Shown: positions 1 through 6,502 of the stretch, one piece after another
Numbering within the stretch: position 1 is the first letter of the stretch
Layout of the letters: every line of letters starts with the position of its first letter
Source of the DNA: a virus
DNA length: 20,140 nt
IMG/VR virus record: IMGVR_UViG_3300021091_002612
Location: 1-20,140 of that record
Direction: 5' to 3' (one strand)
Translations under genes and position numbers: made by a program
The notes under the pieces: generated by a model
Database searches by the model: none
Told to the model about the DNA's origin: nothing
What the model saw: only the letters and a program-made list of their open reading frames with translations

Positions 1-2
1 TG

Positions 3-59
3 ACTCTGCAGCCACGCAGACGCGGCGGCGTTGACATTACCTGCAGGCCGACCGTATGA
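3..59 (+). CDS. C-terminal tail of an upstream gene (partial, tentative)
   Basis: The frame starting at base 3 is open from the window edge and stops with TGA at 57-59. That stop overlaps the ATG of the next gene in an ATGA arrangement, the same junction used by most gene pairs in this window. Only about 18 codons are visible, rich in Arg and Gly, so no function can be read. Another frame is open to 34, so the assignment rests only on the junction geometry. Confidence 0.3.
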   Translation, partial: TLQPRRRGGVDITCRPTV

Positions 60-238
60 GGCAGTACGTCCTTGAGATCGAATACACCATTGTGGTCGAA
101 TCAGAAGAGGATGACTCTGAAGCAGTATCTGACAACTTTGTGGCGCGGCTCACTGAGTTAGCGCCGTCAAACGATCACATCCTGGGCTTAGCCGTCCAGG
201 TGTTACCGATACCAGAACTGCGTGGACCATCAGATTGA
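56..238 (+). CDS. Small acidic protein of unknown function (60 aa)
   Basis: An unrecognised protein of 60 residues. It starts with a beta-strand-like segment (residues 2-15, alternating hydrophobic), followed by a run of Glu and Asp and a probable helix. Its ATG overlaps the possible stop of an upstream frame, and its own end overlaps the HNH gene start by 17 nt, which suggests translational coupling in a rightward operon. No Shine-Dalgarno sequence is evident. There is no signal peptide or membrane segment. It could be an accessory to the HNH protein, but only position supports that. Confidence 0.55.
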   Translation: MRQYVLEIEYTIVVESEEDDSEAVSDNFVARLTELAPSNDHILGLAVQVLPIPELRGPSD

Positions 239-521
239 AGGCTCTAACCTCATCCCGAAACGCAATGCAAAACACCAGTTCAGGCAACAAATCTTTGAGG
301 CATGGAGCCGTGAGTGCGCGTACTGCGGCGCAAAGGCTAACACGTTAGATCACGTCAAGCCACGGCATAAGGGTGGCGCCACAGTTGCTAGCAATCTTGT
401 ACCGGCGTGTCAGATTTGCAACCTTAAAAAGGGCAGCGAAGACTGGCGCGACTGGTTTAGCCGTCAAGATTCGTGGACAGCATGTCGCGTGCTAAGGATT
501 CAGGATTGGACGCTTGATTAA
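222..521 (+). CDS. HNH endonuclease
   Basis: A compact HNH nuclease of 99 residues. The core is typical: Cys32 and Cys35 (CAYC), Asp43-His44 (LDHVKP), Asn58 (SNLVPAC), Cys63 and Cys66, then Asn67 and Lys70. The four cysteines form the structural zinc site; His44, Asn58 and Asn67 are the metal and catalytic positions of the ββα-metal fold. Phage HNH proteins of this size act as homing-type nicking enzymes or as partners of the terminase in packaging. The gene overlaps the preceding small gene by 17 nt and runs convergently into the sigma-factor gene, their stop codons overlapping at 518-521. There is no DNA-binding extension, so a standalone role in packaging or a free-standing homing enzyme are both possible. 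Confidence 0.9.
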   Translation: MDHQIEGSNLIPKRNAKHQFRQQIFEAWSRECAYCGAKANTLDHVKPRHKGGATVASNLVPACQICNLKKGSEDWRDWFSRQDSWTACRVLRIQDWTLD

Positions 522-1513
522 GCATTTGGTGGTAAAAAATTAATGCTTGCCATGCCTGCCTGTGCTCGATGCACATACCATTCAGGCACACGCGATAGAT
601 ATGCCCCACCTTGTGAATCGTTGGTTTCGATATGTCCAAGAGGGGTATCGTCCAAAGGGTTACTCATCAGCATACGCAGCCGCTGCAGGCCACGCTTCTC
701 TAGGTTCTGCAATCGTGTTTTGCTAATGCCCATACGCTGTTCCAATTCAGACCAACTCACAGGCTTAGCAAGGCTTCTGGCTTTAAGTATCTGTTTTGTT
801 CTACCGTCTAGTTTTGCTTCAAATATCTCCATCATGTTGCGTATTTCTTGCCGCGTTTCAACTAAATCATTCTCGTATTTAGGATCAGCGATGTTATCGC
901 AAATGGATGTAGTTTCTGTTTCAGCTACCTTTTGATCAAGACTGGTGACGCGATAGGTTTGTTTCATCAGATATGACAACTGTTCTATTTCAATCCCCAT
1001 TGCTGCTGCCGTCTCAGCCATGCTTGGCTGGCGCCCTAGTTTATGGCTAAGGTCTTGCACCGTGCGGCCTAGCTTGTACAGCGTCTCATGCAGGCTGGTT
1101 GGCAGCCGGATCATGTCATCGCTTTGGATCAATGCACGGGTGATGCCCTGGCGGATCCACCAGTAGGCATAGGTCGAAAACTTGTAGCCCCGTGATGGAT
1201 CAAACAACTCAACCGCACGCGCCAAGCCGATATTGCCCTCTTGAATCAGGTCCATCAGCTCAAGGCTTTTGTTGCTGCGTTTGTCGTACTTACGCGCCAC
1301 ATGCACCACAAGCTGCAGATTGGACTGGATAAACCGCTGCCGTGCGCGTTCACCGCTACGCACTTCGCGCTGCTCTTCAGTAGTTAGCTTTCTATCTAAA
1401 TTCTTTAATTGTTGCCATTTTGCTACACGCCTGCCTAGCTGTATCTCTTGCTGCGGTGTCAACAGCGGATATTTGGCAATACTGTTGAGATAGTCTTTAA
1501 CGTTGTCAGCCAT
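518..1513 (-). CDS. RNA polymerase sigma factor, RpoD/group-2 type
   Basis: A sigma-70 family protein of 331 residues that would redirect RNA polymerase to phage promoters. Region 1.2 lies at about 4-30. Region 2 lies at about 56-130, with the core-binding DLIQEGNIGL at 88-97 and the -10 melting motif FSTYAYWWIRQ at 112-122. Region 3 follows at about 136-200 (RLPTSLHE, then a helical domain). Region 4 at about 233-283 is divergent: the usual SRERVRQIE recognition helix is ISKTRLQNLE here. About 45 residues follow region 4, more than in typical host sigma factors. The architecture matches cyanobacterial RpoD and group-2 sigma factors, which points to the host. It is the last gene of the leftward block, just after the deaminase gene. 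The ATG at 1513 fits the usual start of region 1.2; no strong Shine-Dalgarno sequence is seen. Confidence 0.95.
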   Translation of the reverse strand: MADNVKDYLNSIAKYPLLTPQQEIQLGRRVAKWQQLKNLDRKLTTEEQREVRSGERARQRFIQSNLQLVVHVARKYDKRSNKSLELMDLIQEGNIGLARAVELFDPSRGYKFSTYAYWWIRQGITRALIQSDDMIRLPTSLHETLYKLGRTVQDLSHKLGRQPSMAETAAAMGIEIEQLSYLMKQTYRVTSLDQKVAETETTSICDNIADPKYENDLVETRQEIRNMMEIFEAKLDGRTKQILKARSLAKPVSWSELEQRMGISKTRLQNLEKRGLQRLRMLMSNPLDDTPLGHIETNDSQGGAYLSRVPEWYVHRAQAGMASINFLPPNA

Positions 1514-1757
1514 GACGAATCCGCTGGTTCACACGATGGAAGCGAAGTTCCATGGCGCTGCCAACGCTAACATGCTGCGCCAGCTTCATGCTGCAAAAGA
1601 TTGGAATGCCTTACTGGAATATGCGCTGTTGCTGGCTGAATCGGAAGCCAGCCAGAAATCACAGATACGGTGGTTGATTGCAGAAGCCATGCGATCATGC
1701 AGCGTCCAAGATTGGCATATCCAAGCGGCTAATGAACTGCTTGCTGGCCGTGACTAA
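1512..1757 (+). CDS. Small helical protein of unknown function, divergent from the sigma gene
   Basis: Not recognised. The frame encodes 81 residues from ATG 1512, with TTG 1503 and ATG 1536 as alternatives. The sequence looks protein-like: Ala- and Leu-rich helices at about 20-60 with regular heptad-like spacing and a Trp-containing end. It starts on the opposite strand within two bases of the sigma-factor start and its 3' end covers the last 63 nt of the deaminase gene. It fills the only stretch of the leftward block (1514-1694) with no leftward gene, which supports it being real. No Shine-Dalgarno sequence is visible. Confidence 0.5.
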   Translation: MTNPLVHTMEAKFHGAANANMLRQLHAAKDWNALLEYALLLAESEASQKSQIRWLIAEAMRSCSVQDWHIQAANELLAGRD

Positions 1758-2249
1758 CTTGTCGCCGTTGTAGCTGCCGGTAATGGCATAGCTGATGGTC
1801 GGGCGTTGGCTCATGCGCCAAAAGACCATCTGACCAATTTTCAGGCCAGGGTAAATCGGCAGCGGCTGAAGCTGGCGTGCGTTTTTTAACTCCAATGTCA
1901 ACGTGCTACCGTGCCAACCGGGGTCGGCGTAGCCAGCATGGAGATTCTCATAGCCCTCGCGCGCACGACTGGATTTCAAGAAAAACAAACCTGCAATGTC
2001 TTCAGGCATGTTGAATGTCTCCATTGTCTGCGCAAGGATGAACTGCCCAGGCACCAATTCGTACGGATGTTCGACGGTGTAATCCTTAATGCTGAGCGGG
2101 ATCATCTGATGCCCTTGGACTGACTCAAGCATGATTAAATCACCCATTCGCAAGTCGATGCTTGCTGGGTTAATCAGGTCTGCGTCATAATCCAGCACCA
2201 TCGAGTGCTGGCGAATCAGGTCTTGGATTTCGTGGTCTGAAAGAATCAC
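1695..2249 (-). CDS. dcd: dCTP deaminase-like enzyme (Dcd/dUTPase superfamily)
   Basis: Predicted to deaminate dCTP to dUTP, feeding dTTP synthesis or modified-nucleotide metabolism. The 184-residue length is close to the roughly 190 of bacterial Dcd. The start (MILSDHEI) matches the usual N-terminus. Motifs seen: NPASIDLR at 27-34, LVPGQFILAQT at 65-75, KSSRAR at 92-97 (the catalytic Ser and Arg of Dcd), ADPGWHG at 108-114 and the catalytic-site Glu120 in TLTLEL, then PGLKIGQM. The His-Arg of the deaminase AHRIDPGW segment is Gly-Tyr here, so activity or bifunctionality with dUTPase needs care. The start codon is GTG at 2249. It overlaps the zinc-ribbon gene by 65 nt. Loss of dCTP would be relevant to the base-modification cassette at 11323-13491. 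Confidence 0.85.
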   Translation of the reverse strand: MILSDHEIQDLIRQHSMVLDYDADLINPASIDLRMGDLIMLESVQGHQMIPLSIKDYTVEHPYELVPGQFILAQTMETFNMPEDIAGLFFLKSSRAREGYENLHAGYADPGWHGSTLTLELKNARQLQPLPIYPGLKIGQMVFWRMSQRPTISYAITGSYNGDKLVTASKQFISRLDMPILDAA

Positions 2250-2421
2250 TGGCCTGGTAAGGAGTAACGGTTTGCTCGGGTGGTTGTGCGGTGTACCATC
2301 GATGACCGCAGCCGTTGCATTTACGGCGGCGATAAATCAAGCCTGCATCGTCTTGCTTTGTGTAGACGACATAGGTTTTTTGGCACGCGCATTCAGGGCA
2401 TCGGATTTGAATAGCAGGCAT
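2185..2421 (-). CDS. Small zinc-ribbon protein
   Basis: A 78-residue protein with a clear zinc ribbon: CPEC at 8-11 and CNGC at 35-38, followed by the HRWYT segment typical of NrdR-like and other short phage zinc ribbons. The spacing between the two pairs fits a nucleic-acid-binding β-ribbon. The NrdR ATP-cone domain is absent; after residue 45 the tail is Pro- and Arg-rich and low in complexity, and its last 21 codons share DNA with the start of the deaminase gene. It overlaps the upstream ribbon-helix-helix gene by 85 nt. Probably a small DNA- or RNA-binding regulator; the target is unknown. Confidence 0.75.
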   Translation of the reverse strand: MPAIQIRCPECACQKTYVVYTKQDDAGLIYRRRKCNGCGHRWYTAQPPEQTVTPYQASDSFRPRNPRPDSPALDGAGL

Positions 2422-2642
2422 TGATCTTCAAGGTCTTTTGCCATTACTGCAGCAGAACGCAACATGGTGCTGAGCTTAATAGGCTCCATCTCGCGTGCCA
2501 TCGCATAACGAATGGCCTGCCGGAAGCCCATACTAATGTTGCCGCTGCCTAGCTTGCGTGCCGCTTCAATTTCTTCACGAGTCATGCGGATGTTGACCGT
2601 GAAATGACGGCCTTGACCGTTAGGCCGGCGGTCGCTCGGCAT
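2337..2642 (-). CDS. Ribbon-helix-helix-like small protein
   Basis: A 101-residue basic protein. Residues 13-48 have the β-strand, helix, helix layout of an Arc/MetJ-type fold: a strand (FTVNIRM), a Thr-Arg-Glu-Glu helix start, a short turn (GSGNISM) and a second helix (GFRQAIRYAM). This suggests a dimeric DNA-binding repressor or accessory factor. The C-terminal third, rich in Lys and Ser, overlaps the zinc-ribbon gene by 85 nt. Its start is inside the 3' end of the 52-residue gene upstream. No firm family match can be given from reading alone. Confidence 0.6.
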   Translation of the reverse strand: MPSDRRPNGQGRHFTVNIRMTREEIEAARKLGSGNISMGFRQAIRYAMAREMEPIKLSTMLRSAAVMAKDLEDQCLLFKSDALNARAKKPMSSTQSKTMQA

Positions 2643-2778
2643 CCTGCATCAGCTCCATCAGGTCAAGCATGTGCGCTGCAAAAGCAACATGCGTCATTAC
2701 TGCATGATTGCCGGGCGCAATCCCATAGCTTTCACGCCACCAATCTACGAAGGCAGCCTTGATGGTTAGCTCGTTCAT
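2620..2778 (-). CDS. Short unknown phage protein (52 aa)
   Basis: A short gene found by reading the strand between the clamp and the ribbon-helix-helix gene. ATG at 2778 shares its A with the TGA of the clamp gene (TGATG), and the TAA at 2620-2622 falls inside the next gene by 23 nt. The product begins MNELTIKAAFVDWWRESYG and continues with APGNHAVMTHVAFAAHMLDL, then an acidic amphipathic end. The aromatic WWRESYG patch and the regular helix make it look like a true protein. Function unknown; no membrane segment or metal site. Confidence 0.65.
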   Translation of the reverse strand: MNELTIKAAFVDWWRESYGIAPGNHAVMTHVAFAAHMLDLMELMQDAERPPA

Positions 2779-3818
2779 CATTGCCTCACTTGGACTGGCA
2801 TTACCAAATAAGTTTGATCGACTTCAGCCTTCGGCTTGATCACGACTGGTGTTTTTTCACCATTTGCCATAAAAACCACATAGTCATGACTCTTAAAAGC
2901 CTTGAGTGCGTCAAGAATGTAGTTTACATTAAAAGCCCATACCCCTTCGCCTTCGTCCAAATAAGGCATCGACTCGGCGCCATTTAGCGCATCAGCTTCC
3001 GCTGTAATTGTCAAAACACCATTATTGGCTGCAACTTTAACGACCGAGTTGTGCTCTTCGGCCACAATTGCTACTCTTTCCAAACAGCGCAATAGCCTAT
3101 GCCGATCCACTTCGATTTGATGATCGAAAGTTTTGGGAATAAGGCTAATCAAGTTTGGATATTTGCCATCCAGCGTCCTTGAAAAAATAGTGATCCCCTC
3201 ATCAGTAACAATGACAGCTTGTCCCTTGTCCGTCGAAATAGTTACAGTTCGATCTTGGATCAAACGCATGGTGTTAGCTGGCAATACAAGGTCAATGCCG
3301 TCGGGCAGGTCAACTGCATAACGCATCATTCGATGACCGTCTGTCGCTTCCATATGTCCATTGGCAATGTGGATGCCCTGCAGAATTTGCTTGCTTGCAT
3401 CTTTGCTGGAACATGGCAGACAGGCTTTCACTCCATTTGAAAGTAAAAGCTCACTGGACTCGGACTCTACCACTGGTAAAGCAGGGTAGTCGAGTGCATC
3501 GTGAAATGGAATCTTGTAAGCACCGTCCAATGTTTTGATTAAATTGTTGTCAATACTAATAGCATCATCCTCCTCAAAACGGTTGGTCAAATTTGCTAGC
3601 AGTTTGTAAGGCATTGCCAAGCTGCCATTTTTTTCGACTAGCGCAGGCGTTGTGATGCTGATGCCAAGGTCCATGTTGAATCCAGTTAAAGTCATCTCAC
3701 CGTTCCTCGCATCGAACAGCACGCAACCAAGAATCGGATGGCTGTTGTTTGAACTAATAGCTGGTGAAATCGTTTTCAAAGCGTGGGACAGGTCGCCCTT
3801 TGTTGTAAGTAGTTTCAT
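2778..3818 (-). CDS. dnaN: DNA polymerase III beta sliding clamp
   Basis: A bacterial-type processivity clamp of 346 residues (family about 370), built from three repeated clamp domains. Signals: MKLLTTKGDLSHALK at the start, HPILGCVLFDA and LTGFNMDLGI in domain 1, ATDGHRMMRYAV in domain 2 (the conserved TDGHRL-like motif), FSRTLDGKYPN, and the typical end QTYLVMPVQVR. It would encircle DNA and tether the host replicative polymerase. I chose ATG 3818 over the upstream TTG 3839 because 3818 gives an ATGA overlap with the DUF3310 gene and the usual N-terminus. Its stop overlaps the next small gene. No DNA polymerase is visible in the window, so it probably serves host Pol III or a polymerase encoded elsewhere. 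Confidence 0.93.
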   Translation of the reverse strand: MKLLTTKGDLSHALKTISPAISSNNSHPILGCVLFDARNGEMTLTGFNMDLGISITTPALVEKNGSLAMPYKLLANLTNRFEEDDAISIDNNLIKTLDGAYKIPFHDALDYPALPVVESESSELLLSNGVKACLPCSSKDASKQILQGIHIANGHMEATDGHRMMRYAVDLPDGIDLVLPANTMRLIQDRTVTISTDKGQAVIVTDEGITIFSRTLDGKYPNLISLIPKTFDHQIEVDRHRLLRCLERVAIVAEEHNSVVKVAANNGVLTITAEADALNGAESMPYLDEGEGVWAFNVNYILDALKAFKSHDYVVFMANGEKTPVVIKPKAEVDQTYLVMPVQVRQ

Positions 3819-4015
3819 TGTCGGTGGATAAAACACCAAATTGCTTCGCCCAAATCCTCATCACCACCCTTGTGCCGTTCGCGCCAGATGTACTCTATTG
3901 CATTGCCTTTGATGCAACCACGCCATTCCTCAGGAGTGAGGGCTGATCGGATTGCATCGATGCAATCAATATTGCCACTGGTGTAATGGTCTGGATGGTT
4001 GATAGAGTCAGACAT
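3815..4015 (-). CDS. DUF3310 family protein
   Basis: A 66-residue protein of the phage family DUF3310. The pattern is clear: INHPDHYTSGNIDCIDAI at the N-terminus, then GCIKGNAIEYIWRERHKGG and EDLGEAIWCF. Family members occur in phage nucleotide-metabolism and replication regions; their biochemical role is not established. The start at ATG 4015 is preferred because the residues before it have no DUF3310 similarity and because it gives an 8-nt overlap with the upstream gene. Its TGA overlaps the clamp start in an ATGA junction, so it is probably coupled to clamp translation. Confidence 0.87.
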   Translation of the reverse strand: MSDSINHPDHYTSGNIDCIDAIRSALTPEEWRGCIKGNAIEYIWRERHKGGDEDLGEAIWCFIHRQ

Positions 4016-4235
4016 TCGCGGCTTCTTGCAGGTGAAGGATGATCCAGTCGTAATCGACTTGGAAGCTAGTGACAAGATCTGATGGAATCGGGACACCGTC
4101 GTCTTTCGCATTATCCAGAACTGCCGCAGCATTGGCAAGGGCTTCACGCATTAAACGATCTAGGTTTTGTATAACTGGTTTTTGCTTTTCGCTTATAAAA
4201 AGCAATGGATCAGGCCTGGCAACATTGATGTCCAT
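4008..4235 (-). CDS. Small protein of unknown function (75 aa)
   Basis: Not recognised. A 75-residue acidic protein, probably helical from about 20 to 45 (LDRLMREALANAAAVLDNA), with a Trp- and Tyr-containing C-terminal helix. ATG 4235 comes one base after the TAA of the upstream gene and its TGA lies inside the DUF3310 gene, so it sits in a tight operon. No signal peptide, membrane segment or cysteine cluster. Confidence 0.6.
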   Translation of the reverse strand: MDINVARPDPLLFISEKQKPVIQNLDRLMREALANAAAVLDNAKDDGVPIPSDLVTSFQVDYDWIILHLQEAANV

Positions 4236-4236
4236 T

Positions 4237-4962
4237 TTAAAAAAGCTCTTTCAAAGTTTGTTTTGTAATGCGATAGTACATTACCATGCCTGGCACCTTT
4301 TCAATAAAATCGCAATCACACAAAATCTGCAATCCACGGCTAACCATTCGGCGCCACCTAGGAAGTTGTTTGTGCATTTTAATAAGATCGCCTTCCCAAA
4401 AGTCTTCGAAACATGCTTCCAAATATGCGTTCATTGTGACCGCCGAAAAAGCGCCGTCGTGAAACTTAGGATTGTTGGCGATAATCCGCGAAATAATTTG
4501 CGCCCATTCTTGTGAGCTGCGGAATGGCAGCTCATCATTGGTTTTTTGTTCTTGCGCCTTTTGAACATGACTAATCTGAAACAATAGTGATTCAATTATA
4601 TTTGCTGCATCCCTAAGGAGCTCTGGCATTTTTGCCACATCATCAGGCACCGTTTGCCTGATTTCGTCTTGCAACAGGCCAGGCATTTGCTGTTCAATCG
4701 GGAGCGCGGTGCCTTTGTACTGCCCTTCATAAGCAGGATCGGCGCAGGGCCCAACCCTGCAAGCTTTAACAATTTGGCCGGGTCGCAGCTTGGCGAACCA
4801 CTCCTGTTTGTCTGGTGAAAAAATAATACCCTCATAAGTCATGCCGTTGTAGACATAACTGCATTTAGCCTGAAGGTTGCCGTTTCGAGTGCGCGAAGGC
4901 AAAAGAAAATTGATCCTGGCGTCGAGTGTTTCTGGAAGCATCAGCTTAATTTGGGTTTGCAT
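4237..4962 (-). CDS. Unknown protein downstream of SSB (241 aa)
   Basis: Not recognised. The N-terminal third (about 1-95) is rich in β-like segments with a short CRVGPC motif and could be an OB-like or β-barrel domain. A helical linker follows, and the C-terminal third (about 140-241) has helices ending in basic and aromatic residues (PRWRRMVSRGLQ, then YYRITKQTLKELF) that would suit a winged-helix nucleic-acid-binding domain. Its place directly after ssb suggests a replication or recombination helper. Two starts are possible: ATG 4980, buried in a perfect hairpin, or ATG 4962 just after it. I prefer 4962. Confidence 0.6.
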   Translation of the reverse strand: MQTQIKLMLPETLDARINFLLPSRTRNGNLQAKCSYVYNGMTYEGIIFSPDKQEWFAKLRPGQIVKACRVGPCADPAYEGQYKGTALPIEQQMPGLLQDEIRQTVPDDVAKMPELLRDAANIIESLLFQISHVQKAQEQKTNDELPFRSSQEWAQIISRIIANNPKFHDGAFSAVTMNAYLEACFEDFWEGDLIKMHKQLPRWRRMVSRGLQILCDCDFIEKVPGMVMYYRITKQTLKELF

Positions 4963-4971
4963 AATTAGAGA

Positions 4972-4991
4972 TGGGGGCATTGTTGCCCCCA
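4972..4991 (-). promoter_or_regulatory. Perfect hairpin between ssb and the next gene
   Basis: On the leftward transcript, TGGGGGCA and TGCCCCCA form an 8-bp perfect stem around a 4-nt ACAA loop. It begins 7 nt after the ssb stop codon and contains the possible start codon at 4980. No T-run follows, so it is not a standard intrinsic terminator. It could protect the ssb message end, pause polymerase or control translation of the downstream gene. Confidence 0.6.
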
Positions 4992-4998
4992 GTGATGG

Positions 4999-5331
4999 TT
5001 AAAAGGGCATGTCGTCAGCAGAGTCTTTCTGCTTAGGCGGCAGAGAGAAGTCTGTTACCGACAAATTGATTGCGCCACCAGGCGTGCCATCTTTACGCTC
5101 AAATGATTCGACGTACGCCTGACCAGTCACGGTGATTTGAGCACCCTTGGTCAAATAGTCATCTGCTACTTTTGCCTTAGGCCCCCATACGGCACATTTG
5201 ATGACCGAGACAATGTCTTCTCCTTTGATTTTTTTGTTGACCATCAAGGTGAAGTTGGCAACTTCGGTGTCTTTGATGGTCTTGAGTTCAGGATCGGCAG
5301 CGAGATTACCGACAGCGGTTACTTGCAACAT
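4999..5331 (-). CDS. ssb: Single-stranded DNA-binding protein
   Basis: A 110-residue SSB with one OB fold: VTAVGNLAADPELK at the N-terminus (the usual GNLxxDPE motif), VANFTLMVN, IKCAVWG, the KGAQITVTGQ strand and a final β-strand. The C-terminus is DDMPF, the acidic tip that binds partner proteins such as recombination and repair enzymes. It is shorter than host SSB (about 150-180) because the linker is short. It protects single-stranded DNA during phage replication and annealing. It lies 26 nt downstream of the annealing-protein candidate, forming a recombination module with it and RusA. Confidence 0.95.
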   Translation of the reverse strand: MLQVTAVGNLAADPELKTIKDTEVANFTLMVNKKIKGEDIVSVIKCAVWGPKAKVADDYLTKGAQITVTGQAYVESFERKDGTPGGAINLSVTDFSLPPKQKDSADDMPF

Positions 5332-5357
5332 GATTTAGGAATGGTGTTGGGCTGGTG

Positions 5358-6062
5358 TCAGAGGCTAAGGCGCTCTTGAATAAAGCGCAGATGCTTGGGC
5401 AGCGTGATATGCGCTGTCATCAATTCACCTTCGGGCACGTCAAAGGTTTTGTTGAACTCTTTGATAATCTTGTTCCTCACGGCTACTGGCTCTTGGGTGA
5501 GCAGGTCACGGATGGTCTTTAAGTCTTTGTCCGTGATCGGCGTGTCTTCAGGATCAAGTTCTGTCGCGGCAGGCTCTTGAGCTTTTGCTTTTGGCTTGGG
5601 CTCAACTTTGGCCTTTGCAACAGATTCTGTGGCTGGTGCTTCAGGGGTCGCCTCTTTAGCCGTTTCAACCTCTTCTTTTGCCCATAGCTCGTAGCCAAGG
5701 CTGAAAAAGTAAGCAGCAGCAGCACAAAGACCACGACGGTGCGTGTCAGTCAAAACACGGCACGATACCTTTTCAAAGGCAACAGGCTGGTTTCGATGGT
5801 CTTGGCATGGATAAGGAAAACAAACAGTTGATTCCCCTTCAGGACCACGGAAATAACCCATGATGTAGCCGCTGCCGTCTGGAGCTTTCCAGACATGACT
5901 GTTGTTGTCGTCCTGCATCAGGGCGAATTGCCAGCCTGGTGCGTTGGTGTGTAAGTGGTTTGCTATCCTTGCCCAACTGACGTAGTCAGCGGCATAAGAT
6001 CCAGACCCTTTGCGGAATACGTCATCTTTTGTGATGGTGCCCGCCAAATTGGGGTAAGTCAT
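5358..6062 (-). CDS. DUF1071-type single-strand annealing protein candidate
   Basis: A 234-residue protein. The N-terminal 125 residues carry the pattern I associate with DUF1071/Sak-type proteins of phages: YVSWARIANHL, PGWQFALM, GYIMGYFRGPEG, PVAFEKVS and DTHRRGLCAAAAYFFSLGYELWA. These families are thought to anneal single strands in Rad52/Erf-like fashion. A Lys/Ala/Pro/Glu-rich linker (about 130-170) connects to a small helical C-terminal domain (about 175-234). Neighbours fit: RusA resolvase upstream (ATGA overlap), SSB downstream. The family call is from recognisable motifs only. Confidence 0.6.
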   Translation of the reverse strand: MTYPNLAGTITKDDVFRKGSGSYAADYVSWARIANHLHTNAPGWQFALMQDDNNSHVWKAPDGSGYIMGYFRGPEGESTVCFPYPCQDHRNQPVAFEKVSCRVLTDTHRRGLCAAAAYFFSLGYELWAKEEVETAKEATPEAPATESVAKAKVEPKPKAKAQEPAATELDPEDTPITDKDLKTIRDLLTQEPVAVRNKIIKEFNKTFDVPEGELMTAHITLPKHLRFIQERLSL

Positions 6063-6502
6063 TTGGTTTGGTGATTAAGCGCAGTGAGCGTAATGATTGC
6101 GCCTGGCTGCTCATTTTCAGTGCAGTAGCGCTTGCTGGCCGTCAAACTGACAACCTGCCGGTCATCGTCAAACAAAACGCCTGTCAAAGCGTCGTGGGTT
6201 GACCTGACCAGTTTTTCAATGTCGCCGTTTCGGGCAGACGTGCAGTGCATGGGGGCGGACGAGCGTAAACCATGTTTTCCGTAATGGGATGTTGGACGTT
6301 TAAACCGAAACACCATGGAAGCCGTCATCGGAGCAGCGGTGTCCCAGCCGCTTGGCTTGGCTGTCATGGACTGGTACTTCACATCCTGCCGCCAGGGCTT
6401 TACGTTTTTGCTGGATTCGACCATGACGCCTTTGCCTATGTGACGTTTTGAACCTTGTGGAGCAGGAAGACCGATGACGACGAAAGAAATGGTGTTTTTC
6501 AA
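6059..6502 (-). CDS. RusA-type Holliday junction resolvase
   Basis: A 147-residue resolvase that would cut four-way junctions formed during phage recombination or replication. The N-terminal GLPAPQGSKR at 11-20 is the usual RusA PxPQGSxR motif. The metal-binding acidic residues are present: Asp94 in NGDIEKLVR, Asp104 in THDALTG and Asp112-114 in FDDDRQV. The start is TTG at 6502, the only start that keeps the family N-terminus; it overlaps the upstream TGA. The gene's own TGA overlaps the next start in an ATGA junction. Confidence 0.9.
   Translation of the reverse strand: MKNTISFVVIGLPAPQGSKRHIGKGVMVESSKNVKPWRQDVKYQSMTAKPSGWDTAAPMTASMVFRFKRPTSHYGKHGLRSSAPMHCTSARNGDIEKLVRSTHDALTGVLFDDDRQVVSLTASKRYCTENEQPGAIITLTALNHQTK

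Noticed and set aside
31-60. TTGACA at 31-36 with TATGAG at 18-nt spacing as a promoter
   Set aside because: The -10 would overlap the start codon of the 60-residue gene and matches only 4 of 6 bases; no room for a leader.
543-935. Rightward 130-codon open frame opposite the sigma gene
   Set aside because: Composition is Cys/Arg/Ser-rich without structure, and the opposite strand has clear sigma regions 3 and 4.
4069-4515. Rightward 148-codon open frame
   Set aside because: It lies wholly opposite the 75-residue gene and the protein downstream of SSB, has no domain pattern and no start signal; an antisense shadow.
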